A stretch of DNA of 64,000 nt from Rheinheimera texasensis DSM 17496 (lineage in GTDB: Bacteria > Pseudomonadota > Gammaproteobacteria > Enterobacterales > Alteromonadaceae), in assembly GCF_000711985.1 (NCBI RefSeq), contig NZ_JONU01000007.1, forward strand, positions 558,001-622,000, read 5' to 3'. Positions within the stretch are counted from its first letter, which is position 1; each line of letters opens with the position of its first letter. Below, piece by piece: positions 35,964 through 45,798 of this stretch. A program made the translations under genes and the position numbers. A model generated the notes under the pieces. The model was given only the letters and a program-made list of their open reading frames with translations, did not search any database and was not told the DNA's origin.

Positions 35964-38213
35964 GTGAAAAATAATAAGAAATACATAAATTCCCGGCACT
36001 TACTGTTGCCGGCTTTATTAAGCATGCCGGCCAACGCGGTTGATTTCAACCATGCTATGCCTTATGTGTTGTCGTCGATATTGTTATTTTCATTTGGCGC
36101 GTTGTTGCTCGCGCATTTGTCGATCCTGAAAATGCGTCGTTATCAGAGCCGGCTGGAACAAAGTGAAGAGCGTCTGCGTTTATCTTTGTGGGGCAGCGGT
36201 GACGAACTGTGGGACTGGAACATCGCTTCCGGCAGTTTATACCGCTCCAGTTCCTGGCAACATCCGGTTGAACTGAAACCGGAGACGAATCAGTTTCCGC
36301 CAAACCGCGACCAAATCCATCCTCGTGATATTGAACGGGTCACCGAACAGCTGTATCAGCATCTTGCAGGTGAAACCCCATATTTTGAAGCCGCCTACCG
36401 TCTGCGCGCTTCTGATGGCGGCTGGGTCTGGGTACTGGACCGTGGCAAAGTGGTTTCCACAGATGCCGAGGGTGTCGCCACCCGGATGACCGGTACGCTG
36501 AAAAATATCCAGCTATTGAAACAAACTGAAGAGCGTCTGGAACTGTTTGCCCGCTGCCTGGAGAATATCTCCGACGCTGTGGTGATTTGTGATACCAATT
36601 TTATCGTACTGGAAGTCAACCATTCATTCAGCACTATCACCGGCAAAAGTCGTGATCAGGTGATTAAAAAGCCGTTTGATTTGTCGATGTACCCGAGTCG
36701 TTTTTTACAGGAGATCGGCCATGCGCTGCAGACCTGCGGCACCTGGCAGGGTGAAATTCAGGACCAGCGCATCAGTGGCGAGGTTTATCAGGCTGAGCTG
36801 AATTTTGACATAGTGCGGGACGATCACGGTGTTTTGACGCAGTACGTCGCCGTATTCTCAGATATTTCTGAACGGAAAAAACGCGAAGCGGAACTAAGTC
36901 GCCTGGCCAATTCCGATACCCTCACCGGCCTCCCCAACCGCGCGATGTTTTCAGCTGAACTGGGCCGGTTGGTCGACAGAGAAGTCAAACATGCCTTACT
37001 GGTGTTTGATTTAGATAACTTCAAAAAAATCAATGACTCATTAGGCCATCAGCTGGGTGACTCCCTGCTGATCAAGCTGGCGGAGCGTTTAAGTCAGCTG
37101 ACCCGGCAGAAAGAACGTTTATACCGGCTCGGCGGCGATGAATTTGCCATCCTGCTGGAAAACACCAACGATATTCATACCATCACCACAATGGCAAAAG
37201 AGCTGATTAAACAAATCAATCTGCCATTTTTTATCAGCCAGCACGAACTTGCGGTCACCAGCAGTATTGGTATCGTTTTGTACCCGGAAGACGGTCGTGA
37301 TCCGGAAGCTTTACTGCGTAACGCCGACACAGCGATGTACCATGCCAAAAACGACGGCGCCAATCGCTACCTGTTTTTTAATGACAGCATGAATAAACTC
37401 GCCGTCAAACGCTTGCAGCTGGAAAACCTGATCCGCCACGGCCTGAAAGAAGATTTTTTTACCGTCTATTACCAGCCCAAAATGGACATCCTCAGCGGCC
37501 AGCTGGTGGGGATGGAAGCGCTGGTCCGTTTTATCACGCCAAAACGCGGTCTGATTAGCCCCGCCTCTTTTATACCGGTATCTGAAGAAACAGGTCAGAT
37601 TGTCGAGATTGGCGAAGTGGTGCTGCGTAAAGCTTGTCTCGATGTGAAACGCTGGATTGACCAGGGACTATTCCATGGCCGGGTTGCTGTCAACCTGTCA
37701 GTCAAACAGTTTATGTTGCCTTATCTTTGTGAACAGATTGACGATGTACTGCAACAAACTGAACTTCCCTCTTACCACCTGGAGCTGGAGATCACCGAAG
37801 GCACCGTCATGCAATCGCCGAAAATGGCGATAGATACGATGAAAAAACTGCGCGCCCGCGGCATTCATCTGGCGATGGACGACTTTGGTACCGGCTATTC
37901 GTCGCTGGCTTACTTAAAACAATTTCCGCTGAATACCCTGAAGATTGACAAAGCTTTTATCGACGATATGAATACCGCCCGTGGCCGCAATATGGTGGAT
38001 ACAATCGTCACTATCGCGCACAACCTCAGCCTGACGGTGGTGGCTGAAGGTGTGGAACAAGCAGAGCAACTGCAGCAACTGAAGCAACTGCGCTGTGAAA
38101 TTATTCAGGGCTATTATTACAGTAAGCCATTATCTGCCGCCGATTTCACCCAGTTCCTGCTCGACCAGAAACAAAACAAACCACGGCTGGCTGCAGTGCC
38201 GGCGTCGCTGTAG
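35964..38213 (+). CDS. Membrane-anchored PAS-PAS-GGDEF-EAL cyclic-di-GMP protein
   Basis: A 749-residue signalling protein starting at GTG. A short N-terminal segment and one membrane helix (about residues 30-52) are followed by two PAS/PAC modules (about 65-185 and 190-310, the second ending SDISERKKREAEL). Then come a GGDEF domain with an intact RLGGDEFAIL site and an EAL domain with intact GMEALVRF, DDFGTGYSSL and EGVEQ motifs. Both a cyclase and a phosphodiesterase could therefore be active; in many such proteins one dominates. It stands alone and ends before a terminator at 38300. Confidence 0.92.
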   Translation: MKNNKKYINSRHLLLPALLSMPANAVDFNHAMPYVLSSILLFSFGALLLAHLSILKMRRYQSRLEQSEERLRLSLWGSGDELWDWNIASGSLYRSSSWQHPVELKPETNQFPPNRDQIHPRDIERVTEQLYQHLAGETPYFEAAYRLRASDGGWVWVLDRGKVVSTDAEGVATRMTGTLKNIQLLKQTEERLELFARCLENISDAVVICDTNFIVLEVNHSFSTITGKSRDQVIKKPFDLSMYPSRFLQEIGHALQTCGTWQGEIQDQRISGEVYQAELNFDIVRDDHGVLTQYVAVFSDISERKKREAELSRLANSDTLTGLPNRAMFSAELGRLVDREVKHALLVFDLDNFKKINDSLGHQLGDSLLIKLAERLSQLTRQKERLYRLGGDEFAILLENTNDIHTITTMAKELIKQINLPFFISQHELAVTSSIGIVLYPEDGRDPEALLRNADTAMYHAKNDGANRYLFFNDSMNKLAVKRLQLENLIRHGLKEDFFTVYYQPKMDILSGQLVGMEALVRFITPKRGLISPASFIPVSEETGQIVEIGEVVLRKACLDVKRWIDQGLFHGRVAVNLSVKQFMLPYLCEQIDDVLQQTELPSYHLELEITEGTVMQSPKMAIDTMKKLRARGIHLAMDDFGTGYSSLAYLKQFPLNTLKIDKAFIDDMNTARGRNMVDTIVTIAHNLSLTVVAEGVEQAEQLQQLKQLRCEIIQGYYYSKPLSAADFTQFLLDQKQNKPRLAAVPASL

Positions 38214-38299
38214 CGGCAAAGTAACTCATAAAATGTCGCGAACACTCTGGTGCCTGCGACCTTCATCGGGTCGGCCTTAACGGCCTTAAATTTTTGCGT

Positions 38300-38328
38300 A
38301 AAAAAAGCGCCAATAAGCGCTTTTTTTA
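38300..38328 (+). terminator. Rho-independent terminator after the GGDEF-EAL gene
   Basis: AAAAAAGCGC pairs with GCGCTTTTTT over a six-base loop with extra T residues, about 90 bases after the stop codon. Confidence 0.8.
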
Positions 38329-38362
38329 ATCAACAGACTCATGATGTGTCGCGACACAGAGC

Positions 38363-38521
38363 TCAATCCCGTCGTGCATCAGGATCTATACCCTGCCGAA
38401 TTTTTTCCATCCGTTCCTGGTGTTTTAACCACATGCTGAAACCGCCAATTGCGATACCAGCTAACGGAATTAAAAACACCAATACTGCCGGGTTTAATAA
38501 GCTTTGTATAATACCGTCCAC
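38363..38521 (-). CDS. Small membrane protein, 52 residues
   Basis: A short minus-strand gene starting at GTG (complement of 38519-38521) with GAGGAA about eight bases upstream. It encodes one hydrophobic helix (PAVLVFLIPLAGIAIGGF, about residues 11-28). A charged cytoplasmic tail follows (KHQERMEKIRQGIDPDARRD). The tail with its MEKIRQG motif resembles small membrane proteins found in many gammaproteobacteria, but I cannot name it. It lies just downstream of maoP on the same strand. Confidence 0.65.
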   Translation of the reverse strand: MDGIIQSLLNPAVLVFLIPLAGIAIGGFSMWLKHQERMEKIRQGIDPDARRD

Positions 38522-38560
38522 AGCAAACTTCCTCTGTCGCGACCGGTGACTCCGGTTGTG

Positions 38561-38908
38561 TTAATCGTTGTCGGTTTCGACGTAAGAAAAGTCATCGCTG
38601 CCATCAGCAATACGCTTTTTGCCGAATACCGTGTGAAACTTGCGCTTTTCCTGCACCCGCTGTTTGTATTTCAGCCAGGCTTTCTCATAAACGGTTTCCG
38701 CTTCCGCTTCACCGCGCATAACCTGTAAAAAGCGTTGCTCTTCTTCGTTCACCGGCTGGCGCTGGCCTTCTTCCAGCTCCTGCATCGATGCCCCGTGCTT
38801 CTCCAGCAGATTACCCTCTGCTAAGGTGAAGCGTCCTGACCGGGTAAACCCTTTCGGGAAATTGCGGTCATCAAAAAAGCGACGTTTAGCCACAAAACTT
38901 TGCTGCAT
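38561..38908 (-). CDS. maoP: DUF413 family protein, MaoP-like
   Basis: A 115-residue protein matching E. coli MaoP (YifE), which with the maoS site helps organise the Ori macrodomain. The family core is RRFFDDRNFPKGFTRSG, LLEKHGASMQELEEG and QPVNEEEQRFLQVMRGE. AGGGGAAAA precedes the start region; ATG (38908) and an adjacent GTG (38911) are both possible. It is divergent from hdfR, the same arrangement as in E. coli. A maoS site was not searched for. Confidence 0.9.
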   Translation of the reverse strand: MQQSFVAKRRFFDDRNFPKGFTRSGRFTLAEGNLLEKHGASMQELEEGQRQPVNEEEQRFLQVMRGEAEAETVYEKAWLKYKQRVQEKRKFHTVFGKKRIADGSDDFSYVETDND

Positions 38909-39037
38909 CACTTTTTTCCCCTGATCTCGTTGAATCTTAAGCTATCCCAATTAAACTGTGCGGAGTATGGTAAACAAAATTCCGCACGTAAAACAAATAT
39001 TTTTTATCGTCACAAACAAAAATACTAAGGTCACTCT

Positions 39038-39814
39038 TTGGACACCGAACTGCTAAAAACCTTTCTCGAAGTGCAGAAAACCCGCCATTTTGGCAAAGCC
39101 GCCGAACACCTTTATCTGACTCAGTCTGCGGTCAGTTTCCGTATTCGGCAATTAGAACAGAGCCTTGGCGTTGCGCTGTTCAGCCGTCACCGCAATAACA
39201 TTCAGCTGACCGAAGCCGGCGAACTGCTGCTGCCCCATGCGCAGGCCGTGATCAGCGCCCTGCAGGCTGCTAAAACACAATTACAGCAGCAAAGCAGCCT
39301 AGCACAGCGTCTGACCGTGGCAGTAGAACCGGGTTTGCAATTTCTGGCCGCAGAGTTGCTGGAGATGCTTGTCGTCAATGTGGAGACTGCTGTGCATTTG
39401 CAAGTCAGTGATGCGCAAGTGGCGCTGTACCGGCATGCCGATGTAATTTTAACGACCAGTGCTGACAAACCAGCAGAGCCTGGTTATCTGCAACAGCAAT
39501 GGCGCAGCTTAAGCCTGTCAGCGGTTGGGCCGGTCGGAAATACCGCACAAGCGGAGGGACGGCTGGACTGGGCCGGTAAATTACCGCAATTATCAAAAGC
39601 TCCACTGGCTTTTTGCTGCAGCGACCCAAGATTGTTACGACAATGGCTGCTGCGCAGCAATGGCACCGCCTTTTTGCCGACGACCTTTAGTCAGGAATTA
39701 TGTCAGTCCGGTTTGTATCAGTTGTTGGCTTTGCCAGAGCAACAAGTGTCAGTGCAGCTTTGGATTGCTGAAAATGCGCCGGTGCAATGGCAACCACCGG
39801 AAAAAACAAAATGA
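39038..39814 (+). CDS. hdfR: LysR-family regulator HdfR
   Basis: A 258-residue LysR-type regulator. The N-terminal helix-turn-helix (DTELLKTFLEVQKTRHFGKA and LYLTQSAVSFRIRQLEQSLG) is nearly the same as E. coli HdfR, which represses flhDC. The C-terminal effector domain is shorter and diverged. The start is TTG with AAGG seven bases upstream. Divergent pairing with maoP supports the name. Whether flagellar genes are the target here is not shown. Confidence 0.87.
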   Translation: MDTELLKTFLEVQKTRHFGKAAEHLYLTQSAVSFRIRQLEQSLGVALFSRHRNNIQLTEAGELLLPHAQAVISALQAAKTQLQQQSSLAQRLTVAVEPGLQFLAAELLEMLVVNVETAVHLQVSDAQVALYRHADVILTTSADKPAEPGYLQQQWRSLSLSAVGPVGNTAQAEGRLDWAGKLPQLSKAPLAFCCSDPRLLRQWLLRSNGTAFLPTTFSQELCQSGLYQLLALPEQQVSVQLWIAENAPVQWQPPEKTK

Positions 39815-39845
39815 CCCGTGCGATCTCTGCACATGATTGAAAAAA

Positions 39846-40040
39846 TCAGGGCAGAAAACACACAGCGTCGCGCCCGCCGAGCTTACGGTAGACCATGCGA
39901 CGATGATTTAAAAACAGCGGCACTGACACGGGCCCGGTCAATAGCGCCAGTAGGACCCATGGCCAGCCACGCAAGCCAGCTTGTTTGGCTTTGAGAAAGC
40001 ACCACAAACTCACCAAAGGATGCAGAAGTAACCACAACAC
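39846..40040 (-). CDS. Small predicted membrane protein, 64 residues
   Basis: A minus-strand gene starting at GTG with GGAG seven bases upstream. It encodes two hydrophobic segments (LWLLLHPLVSLWCFL and PWVLLALLTGPVSVPLFL) joined by a basic loop (KAKQAGLRGW) and a basic C-terminal tail. I do not recognise the family. It lies between hdfR (convergent) and the fadJ terminator. Confidence 0.6.
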   Translation of the reverse strand: MLWLLLHPLVSLWCFLKAKQAGLRGWPWVLLALLTGPVSVPLFLNHRRMVYRKLGGRDAVCFLP

Positions 40041-40150
40041 AACTATGCTCCGCTGTAAAAACGGGCAAGGTTATATAAAAAAATTAGCTGGTGCAATTTT
40101 AAACCACACAAATTTTCAGCCTAAAGGGTAACTTTCAGGGGTAGAGCAAA

Positions 40151-40182
40151 TAAAAAAACCGCAGCAAACTGCGGTTTTTTCA
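40151..40182 (-). terminator. Rho-independent terminator after fadJ
   Basis: On the minus strand AAAAAACCGCAG pairs with CTGCGGTTTTTT over a four-base loop and is followed by T residues, about 20 bases after the fadJ stop. Confidence 0.9.
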
Positions 40183-40203
40183 CATTACCTGAATACATTG
40201 GCC

Positions 40204-42330
40204 TTAATAAAAGGATTTGTCCTGCTCTGCCATCGACAACAACAGCTGGGCCGGCGCAAAGCGGGCACCAAATTGCGCTTCAAAGCGGCGTAAATCCGCC
40301 ACCAGATTGCCGGCGCCTAAACTATCGATATAACGGAACGGGCCACCGAGGAACGGCGGGAAGCCAATACCAAAAATGGCGCCGATATCGCCGTCGCGCG
40401 CCGAGGCTATAATTCCCTCTTCCAGGCAACGCACCGCTTCGTTCAGCATCTGCACCATACACCGTTTGCTGATTTGCTCGCTGCTCAGGCGACCATTCGG
40501 TTGCACGCCCAGCAGGCTGTATACGCTGCTATCGACTTCTTTGCGGCCTTTTTTGGCGTTTTTGCCATAGAGATAAAAACCTTTTTCGACTTTTTTGCCT
40601 TTGCGGCCATCAGCGATTAACTTGTCAAAAGCGGCTGGTGCCTGGAAGCGCTCCCCCAGCTCTTTTTGCAGAATAGGCGAAATTTTGGCGCCCACGTCAA
40701 TACCAACTTCATCCAGCAGCGTAATGGGTCCAACCGGAAAACCGAAGCGGGTCAATGCTTTGTCCAGTTTTTCCACCGACTCACCTTCAAGCAGCAGGTT
40801 CGCTGCTTCGTTCATATACAGCGCGAGGATGCGGTTGACATAAAAGCCGGCGCCGTCTTTGACCACAATCGGCGTTTTACCTTGTTTGCGGGCAAAAGCC
40901 ACAGTGGTCGCGATTGTCTCAGCTGAGGTTTTTTCATGCGCAATGACTTCCACCAGCGGCATTTTGTCGACCGGCGAGAAATAATGCAGGCCGATGACAT
41001 TTTCCGGCCGCGCCGCTTTGGCCGCGATCTGCCCAATTGGCAAGGAGCTGGTATTGGAGGCGAACACAGTGTGTTCACTGCAATGCTGTTCGATATCCGC
41101 CACCATTTGTTGTTTCAGTGCCAAATCTTCAAACACCGCTTCAACCACCAGATCCACATCGTGGAAGCCGGAATAGTCCGTGGTACCGGTCAGCAGCGAC
41201 ATTTGTTTTTGCAGCTCGGTTTTGCTGATAAAACGTTTTTTGTACTTTTTATTCAGCAGGCTGAAGCTATATTTCAGCGCATTGCCAATGCCAGTCTGAT
41301 TAATGTCTTTGATGCGCACAGGCACGCCGGCTTTGCCCGCAGTGACATTAGCGATACCACCGCCCATCAGACCGCCACCGAGCACTGCTGCTTTTTTCAC
41401 TTTGCGTGGTTTGGCATCACCAGCACCACTCTCTTTTTTCATCTGCGTCGTGGCGAAAAACAAGTTGCGCAGGTTCGCCGACACCGGCGTCATACACAGC
41501 TCACCAAAATGCTTCGCTTCGACTTCCAGACCTTTTTGCATGCCGCCAAAAACACCGGTTTTAATCGCATCAATAATTTTCAGTGGCGCCGGGTAATGGC
41601 CCTGCGTTTTTGCCAGTGTTTGTTTTTGCGCCTGACTAAACAAAATGCCACGACCAATTGAAGTAAACTCCAATAGCTGCCCCACTAACGGCAGTTTCAC
41701 CGGTTTCGAACGGTCTGGTTTGCCGGCTAACGCCATTTTTACTGCAGCTTCTAATAGGATACTACGCGGCACCACGACATCGACTAACCCGGCTTTTTTC
41801 GCCTGTACGGCGCGCAGTTGTTTGCCGGTCAGCATCATATCCAAGGCTTTTTGCAGACCAACCAGCTTAGGCAAACGCTGCGTACCACCACTGCCTGGTA
41901 ACAGTCCGAGCTGAACTTCCGGCAGGCCTAACACTGTTTTGGCATCGTCAGTCGCAACCCGGCCATGACAAGCCATTGCCAATTCCAGACCGCCGCCTAA
42001 ACATGGGCCATGAATGGCTGCAATCAAAGGGATATGCAGCTTTTCCAGCTCGTTAAACATTTGCTGGCCCATGCTGGCAATGGCAGTAGCTTCCGCTGCA
42101 GTTTTGCATTTATCCAGCATGCTGATGTCAGCACCGGCGATAAAGGAATCCGGCTTGCCACTGATGATCACCACACCTTTAATACTTTTATTGCTGCGGA
42201 CCTGTTCCAGTACCGCGTTGATTTCATCAGCAAATTCAGCTTTAAGCACATTCATGCTTTCGCCGGCGATGTCCATGGTAATAACCGCGACGCCATCATC
42301 GCGTTGGCTTAATGTAAAAGTCGGCTGCAT
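40204..42330 (-). CDS. fadJ: Fatty acid oxidation complex alpha subunit FadJ
   Basis: A 708-residue bifunctional enoyl-CoA hydratase / 3-hydroxyacyl-CoA dehydrogenase. The N-terminal crotonase domain has [18 protein letters not shown] and [13 protein letters not shown], with both catalytic glutamates. The dehydrogenase domain starts [14 protein letters not shown] and has the NTSSLP and [15 protein letters not shown] motifs. It pairs with FadI to degrade acyl-CoAs. Its start overlaps the fadI stop by one base (TAATG). Domain order and partner place it in the FadJ (not FadB) branch. Confidence 0.95.
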   Translation of the reverse strand: MQPTFTLSQRDDGVAVITMDIAGESMNVLKAEFADEINAVLEQVRSNKSIKGVVIISGKPDSFIAGADISMLDKCKTAAEATAIASMGQQMFNELEKLHIPLIAAIHGPCLGGGLELAMACHGRVATDDAKTVLGLPEVQLGLLPGSGGTQRLPKLVGLQKALDMMLTGKQLRAVQAKKAGLVDVVVPRSILLEAAVKMALAGKPDRSKPVKLPLVGQLLEFTSIGRGILFSQAQKQTLAKTQGHYPAPLKIIDAIKTGVFGGMQKGLEVEAKHFGELCMTPVSANLRNLFFATTQMKKESGAGDAKPRKVKKAAVLGGGLMGGGIANVTAGKAGVPVRIKDINQTGIGNALKYSFSLLNKKYKKRFISKTELQKQMSLLTGTTDYSGFHDVDLVVEAVFEDLALKQQMVADIEQHCSEHTVFASNTSSLPIGQIAAKAARPENVIGLHYFSPVDKMPLVEVIAHEKTSAETIATTVAFARKQGKTPIVVKDGAGFYVNRILALYMNEAANLLLEGESVEKLDKALTRFGFPVGPITLLDEVGIDVGAKISPILQKELGERFQAPAAFDKLIADGRKGKKVEKGFYLYGKNAKKGRKEVDSSVYSLLGVQPNGRLSSEQISKRCMVQMLNEAVRCLEEGIIASARDGDIGAIFGIGFPPFLGGPFRYIDSLGAGNLVADLRRFEAQFGARFAPAQLLLSMAEQDKSFY

Positions 42331-43640
42331 TATTCAGTCTCCACAATCATCGCGGCGCCGAGGCCACCCGCCGCACAGGCTGTGGTCAGGCCGACACCGC
42401 CGCCGCGGCGTTTTAATTCGTGTAACGTTTGGGTGATTAAGCGGGTGCCGGTGGCTGCAAACGGGTGACCATAAGCCAGCGAACCACCGTTGACGTTAAA
42501 TTTCGCCATATCAATGTCACCAATCGCTTCAGTGCGGCCTAATTTTTCTTCGGCGAATTTTTTCGAACCAAACATTTTCATATTGGCCAGTGCCTGCGCA
42601 GCAAATGCTTCGTGCATTTCGATTAACGTCAGATCTGACAGCTTCATGCCCGCGCGGTCCAGTGCTAAAGGTGTGGCATAAGACGGCCCCATCAGCATGT
42701 CTTCCCATACATCAATAGCGGCAAAAGCGTAGCTGCGCACATAACCCAGAATTTCATAGCCAAGCGCCTTCGCGCGGCTTTCGGTCATCATCAGCACCGC
42801 AGAAGCACCGTCTGTCAGAGGCGTTGAAGTAGCAGCAGTGACAGTGCCGTAGGTCCGGTCAAAGACTGGCTTTAATTTGGTGTAAGATTCAAGTTTCGAA
42901 TCAAGCCGGATGTTATTGTCTATATCAAGGAATTTGTTGTATGGCTCGACATGTGCGGCCATCACTTCCTCTTTCATCAGGCCATTTTGCCAGGCTTGCG
43001 CGGCTAGTGAATGTGAGCGATGCGCCATCGCATCCTGGTCGGCGCGGCTGATGCCGTGGGTCTTGGCCATTTGCTCTGCCGTATCGCCCATTGACAAGCC
43101 GGTGGTGTACTCAGCAACCGCCGGTGGCACCGGTAGTAAATCTTTCAGGCCTAAGCGGCGGAAAATAGCCAGCTTCTGGCCGAAGGTTTTCGCTTTATTC
43201 AGGTCAACCAAGGCACGCGCTAAAGCTTTGCTGACGCCAATCGGTAACACTGAACTGGAATCGGCGCCGCCGGCGATAGCGATTTCGGTGATGCCGGCCA
43301 TCATACTTTCAGTTACGCTGACCACCGACTGAAAGCTGGTGGCACAGGCGCGGGTGACGCTGAATGCGTCGGTGTGTACGTTCATGCCGGTGCCTAACAC
43401 AATTTCGCGGGCGATGTTTGGTGCTTCCGGCATCTGCACAACTTGACCATAAACAACCTGATCAATTAACTTGGGGTCCAGTTCACTGCGGATCAGCAGT
43501 TCGTTCACGACCAGTTTGCCTAACTCCAGCGCCGAAACCCCGTGGAATTCGGTGGCCTGCTTGGCAAATGGCGTGCGTAAGCCGCGGACGATAGCGATAC
43601 GATCGCCCTGCCGGGTCCTGAGTTGAATTGGGTTGGCCAT
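42330..43640 (-). CDS. fadI: 3-ketoacyl-CoA thiolase FadI
   Basis: A 436-residue thiolase, beta subunit of the FadI/FadJ complex, which releases acetyl-CoA from 3-ketoacyl-CoA. The acylated cysteine is in [10 protein letters not shown]; the second half has [25 protein letters not shown] and the C-terminal cysteine in [15 protein letters not shown] precedes the ATG. Two palindromes in the upstream region (43665-43679 and 43712-43731) suggest control by fatty-acid regulators. Confidence 0.96.
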   Translation of the reverse strand: MANPIQLRTRQGDRIAIVRGLRTPFAKQATEFHGVSALELGKLVVNELLIRSELDPKLIDQVVYGQVVQMPEAPNIAREIVLGTGMNVHTDAFSVTRACATSFQSVVSVTESMMAGITEIAIAGGADSSSVLPIGVSKALARALVDLNKAKTFGQKLAIFRRLGLKDLLPVPPAVAEYTTGLSMGDTAEQMAKTHGISRADQDAMAHRSHSLAAQAWQNGLMKEEVMAAHVEPYNKFLDIDNNIRLDSKLESYTKLKPVFDRTYGTVTAATSTPLTDGASAVLMMTESRAKALGYEILGYVRSYAFAAIDVWEDMLMGPSYATPLALDRAGMKLSDLTLIEMHEAFAAQALANMKMFGSKKFAEEKLGRTEAIGDIDMAKFNVNGGSLAYGHPFAATGTRLITQTLHELKRRGGGVGLTTACAAGGLGAAMIVETE

Positions 43641-43664
43641 ATAAGTCCTCTGTTGCTGCTCGTT

Positions 43665-43679
43665 ACAGGTCTGACCTGT
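43665..43679. promoter_or_regulatory. fadI: FadR-like operator upstream of fadI
   Basis: ACAGGTCTGACCTGT is an inverted repeat containing the GGTCNGACC core of the known FadR operator consensus. It lies 25 bases before the fadI ATG and just downstream of a possible -10 (TACAAT on the minus strand, 43690-43695). That position suits repression. Confidence 0.65.
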
Positions 43680-43711
43680 GTTTTTCCCGATTGTAGCGAG
43701 AGTCTGACGAA

Positions 43712-43731
43712 ATTAAAACAGTTGTTTTAAT
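43712..43731. promoter_or_regulatory. Perfect 20-bp palindrome upstream of fadI
   Basis: ATTAAAACA and TGTTTTAAT flank a two-base centre. It covers the expected -35 region of the fadI promoter. The AAAC-N4-GTTT form recalls PsrA-type sites of fatty-acid regulators in some gammaproteobacteria; the match is by eye. No psrA gene lies in this window. Confidence 0.5.
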
Positions 43732-43855
43732 CTGCGCCGCCCATATATCTGCGAAGCTGGTCTTAGCCTAGCCGCATTTCATCGGATACGCCTGTGAAAT
43801 CTCTCGTGATTTCATATAAATAACGCTGTTTAACCAGAGCCAGAGAGTATTGTTT

Positions 43856-44806
43856 GTGAACGCATTTAACCGGTTAAAATCCTATCTCGACAGTCAGGTG
43901 GTCGGCCAACCAGCCCTGACCGAAGGCATTCTGCTGGCGCTGTTAGCCAATGGCCATTTGCTGGTGGAAGGCCCGCCAGGCCTCGCCAAAACCCGCGCCG
44001 TCAATGCGCTGGCCCATGGTGTCGAAGGTAGTTTTCATCGTATTCAATTTACGCCGGATTTATTACCAGCCGATTTAACCGGTACCGACATCTACCGGCC
44101 GGAAACCGGCAAATTTGAATTCCAGAGCGGTCCGCTGTTTCACCACATTATTCTCGCCGACGAAATCAACCGCGCACCGGCTAAAGTGCAGTCAGCATTG
44201 CTCGAAGCCATGGCGGAAAAACAAATTACTGTGGGCCGCCACAGCTATAAATTGCCAGAACTGTTTTTAGTAATGGCGACACAAAACCCGCTGGAACAGG
44301 AAGGCACTTACCCGCTACCGGAAGCACAGCTCGACCGCTTTTTATTGCACTTGAAAGTGGATTATCCGGATGCAGCCACTGAGCTGCAGATCCTGCGCTT
44401 AACCCGCGGCGAGGCCTTATCGCAGCAAAGCGAAACCCCGCCCCGTATGACGCAGGCCGATATTTTTGCCGCCCGCCAGAGTATTCTGCAACTGCATATC
44501 GCCGAAAGTCTGGAGCAATATATAGTGCAGCTGGTGATGGCAACGCGCCATGCCGGCAATTATGGCGCAGAGCTTGGCCGCTATATCGCTTATGGTGCCA
44601 GCCCACGTGCCACTATTGCGCTGGAACGCTGCGCCCGCGCCAAAGCCTGGCTTAGTGGCCGGGATTTTGTCACGCCGGACGATGTACAGGCGGTGTTCCA
44701 TAATGTGCTGCGCCACCGGCTAATTTTAAGTTATGAAGCCGAAGCTGAAGGCGTCAGTACTGACCAGGTGCTGACGGAGCTGCTCAAACGCGTGCCGGTT
44801 GCCTGA
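43856..44806 (+). CDS. MoxR-family AAA+ ATPase, first gene of a Bat-type operon
   Basis: A 316-residue MoxR ATPase. Walker A is VEGPPGLAKTR, Walker B is IILADEINRAPAKVQ and the sensor region is VMATQNPLEQEGTYPLPEAQLDRF. MoxR proteins of this group remodel or mature partner proteins together with VWA proteins. The GTG at 43856 has AGAGAG about eight bases upstream; a TTG at 43850 is possible. It starts a run of six overlapping genes ending with BatD. The stop overlaps the next start (TGATG). Confidence 0.92.
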   Translation: MNAFNRLKSYLDSQVVGQPALTEGILLALLANGHLLVEGPPGLAKTRAVNALAHGVEGSFHRIQFTPDLLPADLTGTDIYRPETGKFEFQSGPLFHHIILADEINRAPAKVQSALLEAMAEKQITVGRHSYKLPELFLVMATQNPLEQEGTYPLPEAQLDRFLLHLKVDYPDAATELQILRLTRGEALSQQSETPPRMTQADIFAARQSILQLHIAESLEQYIVQLVMATRHAGNYGAELGRYIAYGASPRATIALERCARAKAWLSGRDFVTPDDVQAVFHNVLRHRLILSYEAEAEGVSTDQVLTELLKRVPVA

Positions 44807-45798
44807 TGTCCACCCAGCAAAGCAAACAAACTGTCGCGGCCCAGCTCGAAGCGCTCAGTACCGATGGCGTGCATTTGGATTTGCCGCAACTGCTGCAATA
44901 TCAGCACCATACCTATTTACTTGATTTGGCACCAAAACAAGTGATACAGAGCAAACTGGCGGGCAGCTATCTGGCGCGCAGCAAAGGCCGCGGCATGGAG
45001 TTTGATGAAGTGCGGCATTATCAGCCGGGCGATGATGTACGTACCATCGACTGGCGTGTCACGGCCCGCACCGGCAAAGTGCACACCAAGTTATTCCGCG
45101 AAGAAAAAGAGCGGCCGGTATTTGTGCTGACCGACTTAAGCCCGGGCATGCATTTTGGCTCTGTGCTGCTGACCAAAGCAGTACAAGCGGCACATTTAGC
45201 TGCACTCGTAGGCTGGCATGCGAAAAACCGCGGCGATAAATTCGGTGGCATTTTATTCAACGGCAGCCAGATCCGCGAATTAAAACCAGCCAGTCGCAGC
45301 GTGGCGGTGCTGCGTTATTTGCAGCAATTGCTGGAGCTTGGTATCCCGGCGAAAGCGCCGGCGACGACACAATATAGCCTCGCAGAAGCAGTAGGACAGC
45401 TGCGCCGCCTGGTGCGCCCCGGCAGTCTGATTTATATCATTTCTGATTTCTTTGCCCTGGACGGCAATGTAATGCGCCATTTGCAATCGATGCGGCAGCA
45501 CAATGAGATCCGGCTCTGCCAAATCCTCGACCCGCTGGAACAACAGCTGCCGATGCAAGTTCAGGGACAACTCAGGGTGCAAAGCACGCAAGAAGTATTG
45601 CAACTGGATTTAACGCCGCAGGCGATTAAGCAGCAGTACCAGCAGCAACAGCAGCAACTGCTGCAACAACAACAGACGTTCTGGCGTAGCCTCGGCTTAC
45701 GCCATGTGCAAATCAGCACAGCTTTGCCGCTTCGCCAACAATTAAGCAGCACTGATGCGCCATCGGGCATGATGACGCAGGGAGCCGCGCATGGCTGA
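44806..45798 (+). CDS. DUF58 domain protein
   Basis: A 330-residue protein with the DUF58 signature GRGMEFDEVRHYQPGDDVRTIDWRV-type core at about residues 64-86 (seen as KGRGMEFDEVRHYQPGDD followed by IDWRVTAR). A degenerate VWA-like C-terminal half follows (VFVLTDLSPGMHFGS, YIISDFFAL). A glutamine-rich helix (about 270-290) precedes the end. It always accompanies MoxR and is thought to be part of the same chaperone assembly. It overlaps the DUF4381 gene by eight bases. Confidence 0.9.
   Translation: MSTQQSKQTVAAQLEALSTDGVHLDLPQLLQYQHHTYLLDLAPKQVIQSKLAGSYLARSKGRGMEFDEVRHYQPGDDVRTIDWRVTARTGKVHTKLFREEKERPVFVLTDLSPGMHFGSVLLTKAVQAAHLAALVGWHAKNRGDKFGGILFNGSQIRELKPASRSVAVLRYLQQLLELGIPAKAPATTQYSLAEAVGQLRRLVRPGSLIYIISDFFALDGNVMRHLQSMRQHNEIRLCQILDPLEQQLPMQVQGQLRVQSTQEVLQLDLTPQAIKQQYQQQQQQLLQQQQTFWRSLGLRHVQISTALPLRQQLSSTDAPSGMMTQGAAHG

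Noticed and set aside
40936-41661. 241-codon plus-strand frame inside fadJ
   Set aside because: It is antisense to conserved fadJ motifs and has no family features; codon-bias shadow.
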